From positions 94,148,609 through 94,212,608 of the forward strand of contig JARDYH010000003.1 of NCBI GenBank assembly GCA_029215795.1: a stretch of 64,000 nucleotides of DNA. Reading direction: 5' to 3'. A program made the translations under genes and the position numbers. The notes beneath the pieces are model-generated. The model did no database searches, had not been told where the DNA came from, and was given only the letters and a program-made list of their open reading frames with translations. Shown piece by piece: positions 51,620 through 62,459 of the stretch. Each line of letters starts with the position of its first letter. Positions within the stretch are counted from its first letter, which is position 1. The stretch comes from Anniella stebbinsi. Lineage: Eukaryota; Chordata; Lepidosauria; Squamata; Anniellidae.

Positions 51620-51799
51620 TATATCAGAATGGATAAAATATCAGTATCCTCCAATACCACTTGGAGTTGAGAAGCTAGCACCTTCTCCAACACTTTGTAA
51701 AAAAAATTAAAAAATTAAAAGTGGGTTAGAGACTGGATAATAGTTGTCACAGAATATCGGGTCCAAGTTTGATTCCTTCCTTTCTGATTTTTTTTTTGC

Positions 51800-52850
51800 T
51801 TTGCAGAACTAAAGAGCAACTTAGAATGAGAAAATTATAAGCGATACTGTTGTAAAACTTCCAATTATTAAAAACAAAAGCAAAATTTCAGAAAGATAGG
51901 TGCAGGCATTTTGTGGCTATGAATTTTTTACTAACAAACCCAAAATGGTGGGTTTGACAGCTGACAGTGTGGGGGGGGAAGCAGGGAGGGGGGAAGTGGG
52001 GAGGGGGGTGCTGTTTGACAGCTGTCAAACCACCGTTTTGGAACTTGTTGAACTTTTAAAGTAAAAAATTCATAGCCACAAAATGCCTGCCCCTATCTTT
52101 CTGAAATTTCTCACACATAAGTACCTCAAACCCATCTGCCATGTGGCCAAGTTGCATGCTTCTATCTTTAAAAATCAAAAAGTTAAATGCATTTCTTTCC
52201 TCATTTTTACAAAAATCCCTAGCCACTACACGCTTGAACCTATGTTTCTGAAATTTCTCACACATCACTAACTGCATGTCATCTCTAATGTGGCCAAGTT
52301 TCAAGGTTCTATCTTTAAAATAAAAAGTAGAAGGCATAACTGTCTTTCCCCCAATGTAATCCATTTTTTCAAAAATTCTTGGCCACCAAAGGAAAGCACT
52401 TATGTTTCTGAAATTTCAAACACAGGATTAGCAACATACCATCTGCAATGTGGCAAAGTTTCATGTGTGGATTTTTAAAAATAAAAAGTTATAGGCATTC
52501 CTGGTTCATTAGTAAAAAGTTCATAGCCACAAAATGCCTGCACCTATCTTTCTGAAATTTATCACACAGAAGTACCTCAAACCCATCTGCTACATGGCCA
52601 AGTTTTATGCTTCTATCTTTAAAAATACAAAAGTTATAGGCATTACTTTATAGCAATAGAAGGCTATGGGGAAAATCATCCCAAAATGGCGTCCGATGCT
52701 CTGATTTTATCCGATTTGAATCGGATAATAAAAATTGGATTGGATAAAATCGGAGCTCTTGAAAAAAAATCAGTATTGGTTATTGGATGTCCGATTTCCC
52801 CCGAATTGCTTCAGAATCGGGCATCAGATCCAATACAATGAACATCCCTA
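51800..52850. mobile_element. hAT-like element, left end lost, with four tandem internal modules
   Basis: The right end is AACATCCCTA (52841-52850), preceded by a block of ATCGGAT-type subterminal motifs. The following octamer is GTATCCAT, but no left partner was found. At 51880-52060 the sequence folds back: TAGGTGCAGGCATTTTGTGG is inverted at 52061-52100, and GGTTTGACAGCTG pairs with CAGCTGTCAAACC around a G-rich loop. Four tandem modules follow (see separate entry). Confidence 0.65.
52061..52650. repeat. Four tandem modules of about 130-150 bp
   Basis: Each module runs through a TTCATAGCCAC-type start, CTATNTTTCTGAAATTTC, ATGTGGCCAAGTTNCA and TCTATCTTTAAAAAT to AAAAGTTATAGGCAT. Starts are near 52061, 52205, 52360 and 52507. 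The first and fourth are most alike. Confidence 0.75.
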
Positions 52851-54160
52851 GTATCCATGCACTGGTTCAGAACGTGCACAGCCTCTCCCAATTCAGATGT
52901 TACAGAGAGATAGAGCTGGGTGTCAACAGTATACTGGTGACACCTTGCTCCAAATCTCCTGATGACTGCTCCCAATGGCTTAATATAATTAAATAACATT
53001 GGGTAAAGGATGGTGCCCTGAGGCAACCCATAGTTCAACTGCCATGGAGCAGAAGTACATTCCCCCAATGCTATTTGCTGGAACTGACCCCACAAGTATG
53101 AGCTGAACCACTGTAAAACAGTGCTGCCAACCCCCAACTAACTGAAGCATTCCAGGAGAATACTGTAGTCAATGGTATCAAAAGCTGCTGACAGATCAAG
53201 GAGTAGTAACAGGGTTACACTCCCCCTGTCCTTCTCCTGAAGAAGGTCATCCATCAGGGCAACCAAGGCTGATTCCATCCCAAAACCAGGCCTGAACCCA
53301 GACTGGAATGGATCCAGACAATCAGTTTTATCCAACTGCACCTGCAGCTGAGACGCCATCACCCTCCCGAGCACCTTGCTCAAAAATGGGGTATTGGCGA
53401 CCGGACAATAGTTAATATAACTCTTTAGATCAAGGGAGGATGCGTCCCAAGGATGCGTCTTGTCCACATCCTTGGGCTCCAAAAGCTGAAATTGATCCCA
53501 CAAAACAGGATAAGACAATGCACTGGACACCCCAGCAGACACTGAATCAAGAGCGGCATTCAAGTCAATGTGAAGGTGAGTGATTTTATCCTCAAAGTGT
53601 CTTGCAAATTCCTCACAGCGAGCCTCCAAGGGTTCCAATATTGGATTAAGTGGGTTAGATGTAAGTAACCCCCATACCATCCAGAAAAGCTCAGCTGGAC
53701 TACAGCCTGAGTACGTGATGGAGGCAGCAAAATAAGCTTTCTTTGCTGCCTTCACCAACATGCAGTAGGCATGATTGTACACTCTTACGCGTGTTCGGTC
53801 ACCTTCAAGTCAAGTCTTACTCCACTTACGCTCCAGCCATCTTCTGACCTGTTTCATTGCCCAGAGCTCCCCAGTAAACCAGGGAGCCTTCCAAGCGCCA
53901 TAATGTCGAAGAGGGTGCTCAGGAGCGATTGTGTCGATGGCCCTTCGCACCTCACCATTCCATAGAGTGACGAGGGCCTCAACAGAATCACTGGATCTGG
54001 TTACTGAAAATTCCCCCAGAGCATTCAGGAATCGTTCAGATTCCATAAGTCTCCATGGGCGGACCATTTTAATGGGTCACCCACCTCTGTAGGGAGGGAC
54101 TGACACTGTGAGACCAAATTTCACCAGGAAGTGATCTGACCATGACAATGGGGTAGACTT
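52851..54160 (-). pseudogene. L2-type LINE ORF2, antisense, broken
   Basis: Two long minus-strand frames cover RT. The first (54067-53810) gives LWNGEVRRAIDTIAPEHPL and AMKQVRRWLERKW. The second (53782-53138) includes FQSGFRPGFGMESALVAL and motif A LLLLDLSAAFDTID. A third (53137-52811) reads LPQGTILYPMLFN (motif B) and CHQYTVDTQLYLS, where the catalytic YADD is YTVD. Upstream, the endonuclease end (SDHFLVKFGLTVSV) is recognisable near 54080-54150. It is a dead copy, cut off at about 52851 by the hAT-like element. Confidence 0.85.
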
Positions 54161-54169
54161 GCTGGAACA

Positions 54170-55110
54170 AGGGTGTTTGCTAATAAAATCCCAGGATGGA
54201 ATAGGTCATTCCATCCTGGGAACAAGTTTTTAATAGGTTGGGAATTAGTTTTTAATATGGGACCATATTTTAAACTGAACAAGGGTTCAATGGCCAGCAA
54301 CATTGGCACTAGTCCAGGGGTGGGCAGCCTCAGAGGGCCCTGGGGGCATTTTCCAGTCCCATAACCCATTGGGGGATGCACCCCACACTGCCAAAAAAGC
54401 TTCTGCTGAATACCTGCTCTATTTGGCCAGTAACAAAAAAAGCACTGTATTTTGACTTTAGAAGCAGGCGGGTGGTGACCATGTGGAGACTATTTCACAC
54501 CCATTGGGCCAGAGAGAGGCATAGTCTAGAAACGTAATGGATGAGAGAGACCTGAAGAACTCCCATTTCAAGCAGATCCACTGTCAGCTCTCCTAGCTAT
54601 ACCTGAAAACCTATAGTAGGAAACAGATCTGTCCATGGCTATACCACATGCGGCAGCCCATGTTCTGATGGGAATGAAAGGATGGGAGCATATGTACAGT
54701 GCTCACCCCTCACTGTTTCCTGTGCTGGCTAGGGCTGACGGGAATTGCAGTACAACAACATCTGGAACGCCACAAGTTGCCCACCCATGCAATAAAGCCT
54801 TAGGTGCCATGGGCCAAGCTTACCTAAGAAACCTCCACCCCTTCTAGGTTCCATCACAACCTTTAAGACTGGATGGAAAAACCTCCTTAAGTAGCAACAT
54901 CTATGTGCTTTGCTTAAGCACACCTGTAAGACACATACTGCACAAGGACACGTAAAGAGTCATTCTCAGTGCCTGCATCTCCACTTTGGAATTCTCTTCC
55001 CTGGAAGACTTGCCTGTTTTGTCTTCTAGAGAAACTGACTTTGTAGATAAGGTTAAATCAGTACATTTTAACCTGCCCCATAGCCCTTGGGATGGGGAGA
55101 GTATAAGACA

Positions 55111-55142
<32 letters not shown>

Positions 55143-56080
55143 TAGCAGGCTAGGGAAGATTTGTGTTTATATAATGCAAGGATGGGGCAACCTCTAGCTC
55201 ACAGGCTTAATCCAGTCTGTGGAGGTTCTCCATCAGGTGTACAGAAGCTTTCGCTCCCTCTGTGGGCTCTGCTCCCTGTCGTCATATGGCCTTTGGAGGG
55301 CTGGGTGGGATTCATCCACCCTTTCACCAGCCCCAAATAGTTTCTCTATTTATATCCTTGTTATAATGCATGGATTTTAGATTGGACGAAACAAGTACTA
55401 GGGTTCTTAAAGATATTAATAGTGAACCTAAGACATCTTAGACATGGCTAGATTCTATCAAGCAAGCAAGATAGTCTAGAAAACAGGAAAATAAATGCAA
55501 TATTACAAAGGACTCCTTACGGGGGTTTACATTTTGCAAGGGAACTCCTAAGATCCATTTAAAAACTCATATATTGGGAGCCATACACTACAGGTATTTT
55601 GTAGAATCATCACATGCAAATTGGGAAATGCAAACTTCCAATGTCTGAGATCTGCAGCAGCACAGTTGGAGAATAAGAATTCTGTTGCTATGGTAACCAG
55701 GCTAATGTAATACTGTCTTGCCTCTGAGGGAAAATAATAATAATAAAAATGCTTAAAACTCTAATGAATTTTCTCACTAATGAAATAACAAGAGGAAGTG
55801 TCAAAAATGAGGTCAGCTGTGGATGCTTGAAACCCCAAATGCTGAAAAGTGGAACAAAGAAGTGAGATAGTGGGATATTACATCTTTGAATAAATATAAA
55901 CGAAGACCAAGAAAAACACTTTGAGGTCAGCTGAACTAAGTTAATTTTTTGGGGAAATGTAATCAGGAATAGAAAAAAAAAGTTTCCTCTAAAGCTTCTC
56001 TGAACATAAGTGACATCAGTGAATGTCCAGTCCCTCTGAAGTTCATCCAGAGATGTTTTATCCATGCCTTGCATATTCAT
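54170..56080. other. Anonymous sequence with a hairpin and a palindromic-MITE relic
   Basis: ATCCCAGGATGGAATAG and its near inverse at 54188-54222 form a hairpin. At 54705-54790, GGAATTGCAGTACAACAACATC is like the 21287 family. CAGG microsatellite at 55112-55142. No gene recognised. Confidence 0.45.
55112..55142. repeat. (CAGG)n microsatellite
   Basis: About seven CAGG units. Confidence 0.95.
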
Positions 56081-56082
56081 AA

Positions 56083-56245
56083 GAATGTAAGAAGAGCCCT
56101 GCTGGATCTGACCAAAGACCTATGTAGTCCTGTTTCCCACAGTGGCGAACCAGATGGATCTTGGAAGCCCACAAGCAGGACATGAGTGCAATAACACCCT
56201 CACGTTGGTGTTCCCCAGCAACTGGCATTCAAAGGCATGCTACCT
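56083..56245 (-). repeat. SINE-like dispersed repeat, antisense
   Basis: Inverse of 3015-3192: AGAGCCCTGCTGGATCTGAC, then CACAAGCAGGACATGAG and GTTCCCCAGCAACTGG. Confidence 0.75.
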
Positions 56246-56559
56246 CTCACCCTAGACATAACATAGAGTGATTGACTCAACCTGTACAACATCGGGAGAA
56301 AATTTGCATGTGGGGATGGGCCATCACATATCTGACAGCTCTGATAGGACAGTATGAGCTCTTCTGCTGAGGCCCCACCCCAAACTCCATGTTATGTGAA
56401 GGCTAGATTGAACTCCACTAGGAGGAGGAGCAACTCCTGCAACTCTCAACTCTGAGAGATCCCTCCTGGCTTTCTGAAGATTTAAAAAATAATAATAATT
56501 CCAGATTGCTTTTGGAAATGGCTGATTAAGCTCTTTACAGAAAACTGATACTGCAGCCT

Positions 56560-56755
56560 TTTGGGGATGGCTGTAGTGTGTGCACTGCTACTTTATTGTT
56601 TAATTATCTGGTTAAAACGGGGTTGTTTTGTTAATATTTTATTGATGGTTTTGTTAGTTGTGAACTTTAATTTTGTGAACTGCTGTGGAATTTTTGGATG
56701 AAGAAGGTTACATGCATATTTAAAGTAAATAAAGCCATGTATTTATTTAAAAGGC
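56560..56755 (+). repeat. LINE-like 3' tail, uncertain
   Basis: TGTGAACTGCTGTGGAATTTTTGG, then a TAAAGTAAATAAA end, reminiscent of a SINE/LINE 3' tail but not identified. Confidence 0.3.
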
Positions 56756-56814
56756 TTATAATTATATTTATAAATAATTATAATTATAACTTGATAATAA
56801 TGACTCAGCATCAT

Positions 56815-56890
56815 CTTAACAATGCAATCCTATATGTGTTTACTTAGGAGTAAATCCCACTGTATTCAGTGGGGCTTTCTCCCAGATAAG
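56815..56890. repeat. Short dispersed repeat (AATGGGACTTAC family)
   Basis: ACAATGCAATCCTATATGTG, TTACTTAGGAGTAAATCCCAC and TTCAGTGGGGCTTTCTCCC, the same family as 28510-28640. Confidence 0.6.
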
Positions 56891-56893
56891 TGT

Positions 56894-57062
56894 GCATAAG
56901 AAGAGCCATGCTGGATCAGACCAAGGGTCCATCTAGTCCAGCACTCTGTTCACAGAGTGGCCAACCAGCTGTCGACCAGGGACCCACAAGCAGGACATGG
57001 TGCAGCAGTACCCTCCACCCATGTACCCCAACAACTAGTGTATAAAGGCTTACTGCCTCTGA
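56894..57062 (-). repeat. SINE-like dispersed repeat, antisense
   Basis: Contains AGAGCCATGCTGGATCAGAC, CAAGGGTCCATCTAGTCC, AACCAGCTGTCGACCAGGG and CCCACAAGCAGGACATG. The least diverged copy in the window, directly abutting a CR1. Confidence 0.8.
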
Positions 57063-57067
57063 TACTG

Positions 57068-57424
57068 GAAATTGTACTGGAGAAGAGAAGATTGAGGGGA
57101 GACATGATAGCACTCTTCAAATACTTGAAAGGTTGTCACACAGAGGAGGGCCAGGATCTCTTCTCGATCAACCCAGAAAGCAGGACACGGAATAATGGGC
57201 TCAAGTTACAGGAAGCCAGATTCCTGTACTGACTGTTAAAGCAATACGCCAATGGAACCAATTACCTAGGGAGGTGGTGGGCTCTCCCACATTAGAGGCA
57301 TTCAAGAGGTAGCTGGACAACCATCTGTCAGGGATGCTTTAAGGTAGATTCCTGCATTGAGCAGGGGGTTGGACTCGATGGCCTTGTAGGCCCCTTCCAA
57401 CTCTACTATTCTATGATTCTATGA
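57068..57424 (+). repeat. CR1 LINE 3' end
   Basis: It carries GAGGGGAGACATGATAGCAC, CTTCAAATACTTGAAAGG, GAGGCATTCAAG, TAGCTGGACAACCATCTGTC and GGGGTTGGACTCGATGGCC, and ends ATTCTATGATTCTATG. This is the longest CR1 piece in the window (about 355 bp). Confidence 0.9.
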
Positions 57425-57529
57425 CTAGTAGCCATTGATAGACTTCTCCAGGAGAGGCTTGCAGCCAGCATGTACACGAGATGAGTAATATTTTCTGTAT
57501 ATTTTCTGCATAGAACCGCATTTAAGCAC

Positions 57530-58190
57530 AATTTAGGAAGTTCAATTAGTACAGAACACAGTAACTGGAATGCTTGTGGGGACCTGGTCATCTAACTGTA
57601 TTACACCAATTCTGTCCCAGTTTGTTTCTGGTTTCAATTTAAAGTATTGTTTTTGACTTTTAAATCCCTGAATAGTTTGGGACCAGGTTATTTGGAGGAC
57701 CACATGCAGCCAGGTGAAGCTTCCCAGGCCTTGAGATTGACCTCAGAGACCCTGATAGTCAAGAACTATCAGATTAATAGGTACCAGAAACAAGGGGTTG
57801 AATCCAGACTTAGTCATACGTGGAGTAGGCCAATTGAAATCAATGGGGCTGGGGTTAGGCACAACTAAATTAATCTCCATTGATTTCAGTGGGTCTTTTC
57901 TGTATATGACTAAGACGGATCCAAATCCAGGCCTTCAGAGGCCCCCACATCTCTGGAGTTCTTTCTCCTGGGAAGTATTTATTGACTCTTCACTGGCAAA
58001 TTTTATGCAGACCTCATGCTTTTCTGTTTCTCTCAACTTTTATTGAATTCTGTAGTTGTTTGTTATTTTTTTCATTTAGTTTTTATTGGTCTGGTTTAAT
58101 TGATGTGTTTATTTTGCACATTGCGTTGATTTTTTAAGTCACCTTGTCTGAGTTTACCCTGAAAGACCACATATTAATAGATTAAAAACA
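57530..58190 (+). pseudogene. L2-type LINE 3' region, interrupted by a small MITE
   Basis: It includes TTTAAATCCCTGAATAGTTTGGGACCAGG (split in two clear matches) and a second part from CCCACATCTCTGGAGTTC, the ORF2 carboxyl region. The 3' UTR ends with CAAACAAATAAA. A small palindromic MITE occupies 57793-57922. Confidence 0.7.
57793..57922. mobile_element. Palindromic MITE, GACTTAGTCATAC family
   Basis: The left end ATCCAGACTTAGTCATAC and the right end TATATGACTAAGACGGATCC are inverted, with internal AATTGAAATCAATGG against CCATTGATTTCAGTGG. Inserted in the L2 region. Confidence 0.7.
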
Positions 58191-58199
58191 AACAAATAA

Positions 58200-59960
58200 A
58201 GGATACTCTTCAATATGCTCAACTCATACAATCATCTGCCAATTCTGAAAGGCGGGGTAATGAAAGTGAGGATACTTGCACATGTGGACTAGCCTGTTGT
58301 CTTCTGATGGCCATTTACATGCAGTGGTGTAGTGGTAAATGTTGAAGTGCAATTGCTCATCATGACAGTCTCCATAGCCATGACCCCAAGGTGAATTTAA
58401 AATTGAAGGCAGTGGTGTGGATCCATATCAACAAACTAGCTCTAGCAGTTTTCATCTCCACCAGCAGCAGGTCTACTGGATCTAGACTTACCCTTCAATA
58501 CCAAGCCACTCCAAAATACTTTGTATTGAAACAAGGAGCAATATTGTTGCTTGGAAAATTCACCCCCACCCCAAAATATGGAGAGGAATGCAGTTACATT
58601 CAGAGAGAAGCCACTGAACCCTAACACCACTTCAGTACTGCTCTGGTACTTTAGTGTTGAAATGCCAAACATGGCTTTTCAAAAAGTTTTCCATGGCAAG
58701 TCGCCATTTTTTATTATTATTTTTTAGCAATTGGGATTCTTTTTTTTCCTTTGAAGGCTTCTAGAATAAAACTCATATAGAGCAAAACATTCTGCTTTCT
58801 GAAACTGTAGGCGGAATGCTAGAATAGTATCAATTAGAGTTTTGAAACTCTTTCAGGTACTTGTCAGAAACAAATTTAAAACATTTTGGTAACTTGAAAT
58901 GTTATGTCGAGTATATCCTGTGAGCTGGAAGGGTGAAATGCAAAAAAAGTTGTTGCTATTTGTGGAGCTCCAAGCAGGCAATATCTGAACTTGCCTTGCT
59001 TTTTATACAGAATGCTAGACAGACTTCTCCGGAGGCTGCTCTTTCCCTTGAATATATTTGAATAGGTTAGATCCAGTTAGAAGTGAACAGAGGGAAGGTT
59101 TCCTTTCTTTCTTTTTTTTTAGTTTGAATAATGCTGACGATCTGTAAGGAGATTTCATTGTACTTCCCTCTTATCTGGTAATTACTAAAGGAAGTGAGCG
59201 GTTCAACCAAATATGAGATACATGCAGAAGAAAATGGGTGACTACTTGCTGCACAGTTTCTGCTTGATTACCATAAGGTTAATCTCGTCCTAATGGTCTC
59301 TATATGCTAAGCACCGCAACCTGGCACCCCTAATCCCAAAAGACGCACAGCAAATTTCCACAGAGCTCCAATTACATTACATACTTTGGGTTTCATTATT
59401 ACAGTCAATTTTGCACAACGATGTTAATCCTGGCTAACACCATTTAAATGCTTACAGCTCATCACCACGTTCTGGCCTTGAAAAATTGATCTCACTCTTT
59501 TTCCTTCTACCTCCGCTCTTCTTTCCTTGTGTGTCCTGTCATTTTAGCTTGTAAGCCTGAAGGCAGGGTATCTCTCTCTCTCTTTATTGAAATGAGCCAC
59601 CTTGGAAACCAATAATTGTCTTAAAAATGGGCTAAAAATGCAGTAACTAACGGCACAGTCCTATGGACTGTGCTCTCACTGCTTGGAACCCCCCAAACTC
59701 GGAGACTTCCAAGATTCCTATGTGCTAGTGGGCTGAAGCCAGCAGGGCAGGAGGAGTGGTAGAGGCAACCTTTGCCTCCCCAACCTCTGATTTTTGAGTT
59801 TTTTGCTAGATGGGCTTTTGAGCCCATTTAGCAAGGGCACTTTGTAGGGGGAAGGAAGGAGGCTGGAGGACACTTAGGAAAAATCACAATTGGCATCTTG
59901 GGTCTCCTCCCCTCCTCACCCACCAGAATGCTCCCTTTACTCCTCTCTGAGGCTGATTAG
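58200..59960. other. Anonymous sequence with candidate conserved block
   Basis: No gene recognised. 59130-59480 has no repeat matches and contains CCAATTACATTACATAC, GATTACC and similar motifs, another candidate conserved noncoding block. A TCTC run lies at 59570-59584. Confidence 0.35.
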
Positions 59961-59969
59961 TTTTTATAC

Positions 59970-60110
59970 AGAAAAAGATGACAATGTCAGTGCCAGCTGG
60001 GCCCCACTGGTGAGACCATTCCATAATTGGGGGGGGGCACCACTGAGAAGGCCCTCTTCCTTGAAGCCTCCCTCAGAGGAGGCCCTCAGATGTTGATCAG
60101 CCATCCAGGT
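59970..60110 (-). repeat. L2-type LINE ORF2 end fragment, antisense
   Basis: ACCATTCCATAATTGGGGG and CACTGAGAAGGCCCTCTTCC are the complement of the LINE carboxyl region. Confidence 0.6.
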
Positions 60111-60850
60111 GCTCACTGATGTGGAAACTCAATGCCTGTTCAACCGTACCTGCATAGAGACCACTTTCATGTGTACCATTGATTGGGCAGCCATTGAGGT
60201 GGAGACAGCAGCCATGATAATAGGATGTACCTGGCCAATGGGTACGGTTGTGCTCCATTCCATATATTTAGTAAATGTGTCTGTTGAGGGAGGAAGTCTG
60301 AAGAGGACTCAGAATCCATTATGATCTGTGGATTTAGTCTTACACTACTTGGTCAGTAGGACTACCTTAATTACCTCTTGACTTAATGTCAGCCTGTTTT
60401 TGCAAAGGCCCTGTTTGTCGGAAAGAGGTATCTGTGTTCTCTGTGGAGTTTTTCAAATAGTGAGAAATAAACAAGATGTATGTACTTCTAAGTTCTAAGC
60501 AGTTATTCTGCTCTCTCCTAGTGCCTTTAATGTGGACACATTTTCTTCCTTAGCAAAGAAGGTGCCGTCCAAGTGATGTTTCCCATGACAGCACAGGCCT
60601 CTAGAAAGCTGTCAAAAGGAACACACAGGATGTGCAAAGATGGCCATAACGGGGCAATGTCTGACTTTTTATATCAGGTTTTGAACATTTAATGTAAAAA
60701 TAAAGAAAAGATGCACTGTGAATGTAGTGCCTGGGGATAGGTCTAGCTTAACACCTGAATAAAGCTTTGATTACTGTTGAAGTCTAATGTGTTAGACTAG
60801 GATCAGGGAAACCCAGGTCCAACATCCCACTCAGTCATGAAGCTCACTTG
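60110..60850. other. Anonymous sequence
   Basis: No gene recognised. Confidence 0.4.
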
Positions 60851-60856
60851 GTTGCC

Positions 60857-61046
60857 TTGGGCCAGTAAAGCATCTGCTTCACATGCAGAAGGTACCAGTT
60901 TCGATCCCTGGAGTCTCCAGGTAGGGCAGGAAAATCTCCTGCCTGAAACCCTGGAGAGCCATTGCTATCAGTCAAGTGTCGACAATACTGGGCTAGATGG
61001 ACCAAGGCAACCAAGTATAAGACAGTATAAGACAGCTTCCTATGTT
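60857..61046 (+). repeat. tRNA-headed SINE, best copy
   Basis: The head has an A-box-like GGCCAGTAAAGCATCTGC and a B-box-like GTTTCGATCCC (60898-60908). The body CTCCTGCCTGAAACCCTGGAG follows. The end is TGGGCTAGATGGACCAAGG and CAGCTTCCTATGTTC. Pol III would read it left to right. Confidence 0.85.
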
Positions 61047-61069
61047 CCCCGTGTTCTCTCAGTCTAACC

Positions 61070-61170
61070 TACCTCACAGGGTTGCTGTGAGAATGAAGTG
61101 GTGGAGGGGGTAAAATAATGAACACTGCCTTGAATTCTTTGGAGAAGAGCTGGGAATAAATACAGAGTCA
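61070..61170 (+). repeat. Second SINE-like tail
   Basis: TACCTCACAGGGTTGCTGTG, then a GGGAATAAATAC end. Common vertebrate-SINE-like phrase; degenerate. Confidence 0.45.
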
Positions 61171-62010
61171 CGAGTGTTGTTGCTTTGATGACTACACATG
61201 AATCGGCTGTTAGTACAGTTTTGCAGACCACGGCACTCGATGGTAGACAAAAGAGCGTAATGATCTTGAATGACTGGAAAGTTCTCCACCATTTGGAATG
61301 TTACACCCCATGGCTAGTGGGAGAGGCACAGAAGCAATTTGTTGCAGATTGCATCTATGCAAACAGAGAGAATTGGGAGTTTGGCTGGGCTGGCTAAACT
61401 GGAAGCAGCTTTGGGGAGTTGCATGCGCTCAATGGTGTTGGCCTTTGGGGTCTAATGCTAGGTTAGCAGTTGTGCTGCCTGCTATAGGAATCTGTACTTA
61501 TTCCCAGATGCTCTGCTTGTATAAAGCATTTGTAGACATTGGAAAGATATTAGTCTCCAGTGTGCTGGCGTCACAAGGAAATAGACAGTGTAATGCAGTC
61601 ACACTTTGAATGTGGATTTTCCCTACTGCTCAGGGAAGTGAGTTCGGGCCATTTCAGAATGGTATAAATGATTTTAATAGCTTTCTGTCCAGAAGCACAA
61701 CCTATTTGGGAGTGGGGAGAGTCATTCTGAGTACCTAAGCATGAAAAGTTCTGTTATTGTTTCAACTCATGATAGCAACATTTTGAACACATTGGTAGCA
61801 ACGATAGCAACATTTTGAACATATTGCTCCAATAAATCTCATTGTTTCATATTTCTCATTATGTTGTCAGATCAATAGAGCATCTAAAGCTGGCTTGCAA
61901 TATCCAGCTGGTGGAAACCCTGTATATTTGGTGGAGTCTCAGAATCCTGCTTCTCTGCCACCACTCTGCATGAGACACAACCTGTGAGTCATTACATGCA
62001 TGTCCACACA
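61170..62010. other. Anonymous sequence
   Basis: No gene recognised. ATAGCAACATTTTGAACA is repeated once in tandem at 61773-61820. Confidence 0.4.
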
Positions 62011-62012
62011 CT

Positions 62013-62233
62013 GGCTCAATTCGGACGACACAATAAACAACTGGTGTGGGGGAAAAAATCGTCAGTTGTTTTGACTATTGTGTCATCCGAATGCTGCCAT
62101 AGTCAACTCAGCGCTGATCCTCATCCACACCACAGTTGGTTATTTATTACCATGTTGTGTGGGGAGTGCCCCCTAGGGTTAGGGTTAGAGTTAGTCAACC
62201 CACCATTGACTATCGTGTCGTCTGAATTGAGCC
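62013..62233. mobile_element. Harbinger-like MITE (220-bp subfamily), TSD ACT
   Basis: The ends are GGCTCAATTCGGACGACAC and GTCGTCTGAATTGAGCC, with ACT at 62010-62012 and 62234-62236. It carries TTAGGGTTAGAGTTAG inside and is nearly identical to 37792-38006 (one 6-bp unit longer). Confidence 0.9.
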
Positions 62234-62267
62234 ACTGAGTGGCATGCTACCTTGTTTGTGTGGTGTG

Positions 62268-62452
62268 CAGGCCACATGCAGTATCAGAGGCAGTACATGC
62301 CTATGTACACCAGTTGCTGGGGAACATGGGTGTGAGGGTGCTGATGCACTCATGTCCTGCTTGTGGGTTTTCACAGGCAGCTGGTTGGCCAATGTGTGAA
62401 TGGAGTGTGGACTAGATAGACCCTTGGCTTGATCCAGCATGGCTCTTCTTAT
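62268..62452 (+). repeat. SINE-like dispersed repeat
   Basis: Same family and orientation as 3015-3192: CACCAGTTGCTGGGGAACAT, CATGTCCTGCTTGTGGG and CTAGATAGACCCTTGG. Confidence 0.8.
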
Positions 62453-62459
62453 GACCACC

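Larger units (their letters stand above)
50540..51790 (-). pseudogene. Old L2-type LINE copy, antisense, interrupted twice
   Basis: The minus strand carries degraded RT. A YVNDAQVDL-like motif C lies near 50820-50850 and a primer-region segment near 51660-51750 (LSK..GE.LASQL-like). Inserted are an antisense L2 tail with (TTA)n (about 50888-50990) and a 330-bp MITE (51288-51619). Too many stops for any function. Confidence 0.65.

Noticed and set aside
60857..60930. Functional tRNA gene
   Set aside because: A- and B-box-like sequences are present but the cloverleaf is degenerate and a SINE body follows; it is a tRNA-derived SINE.
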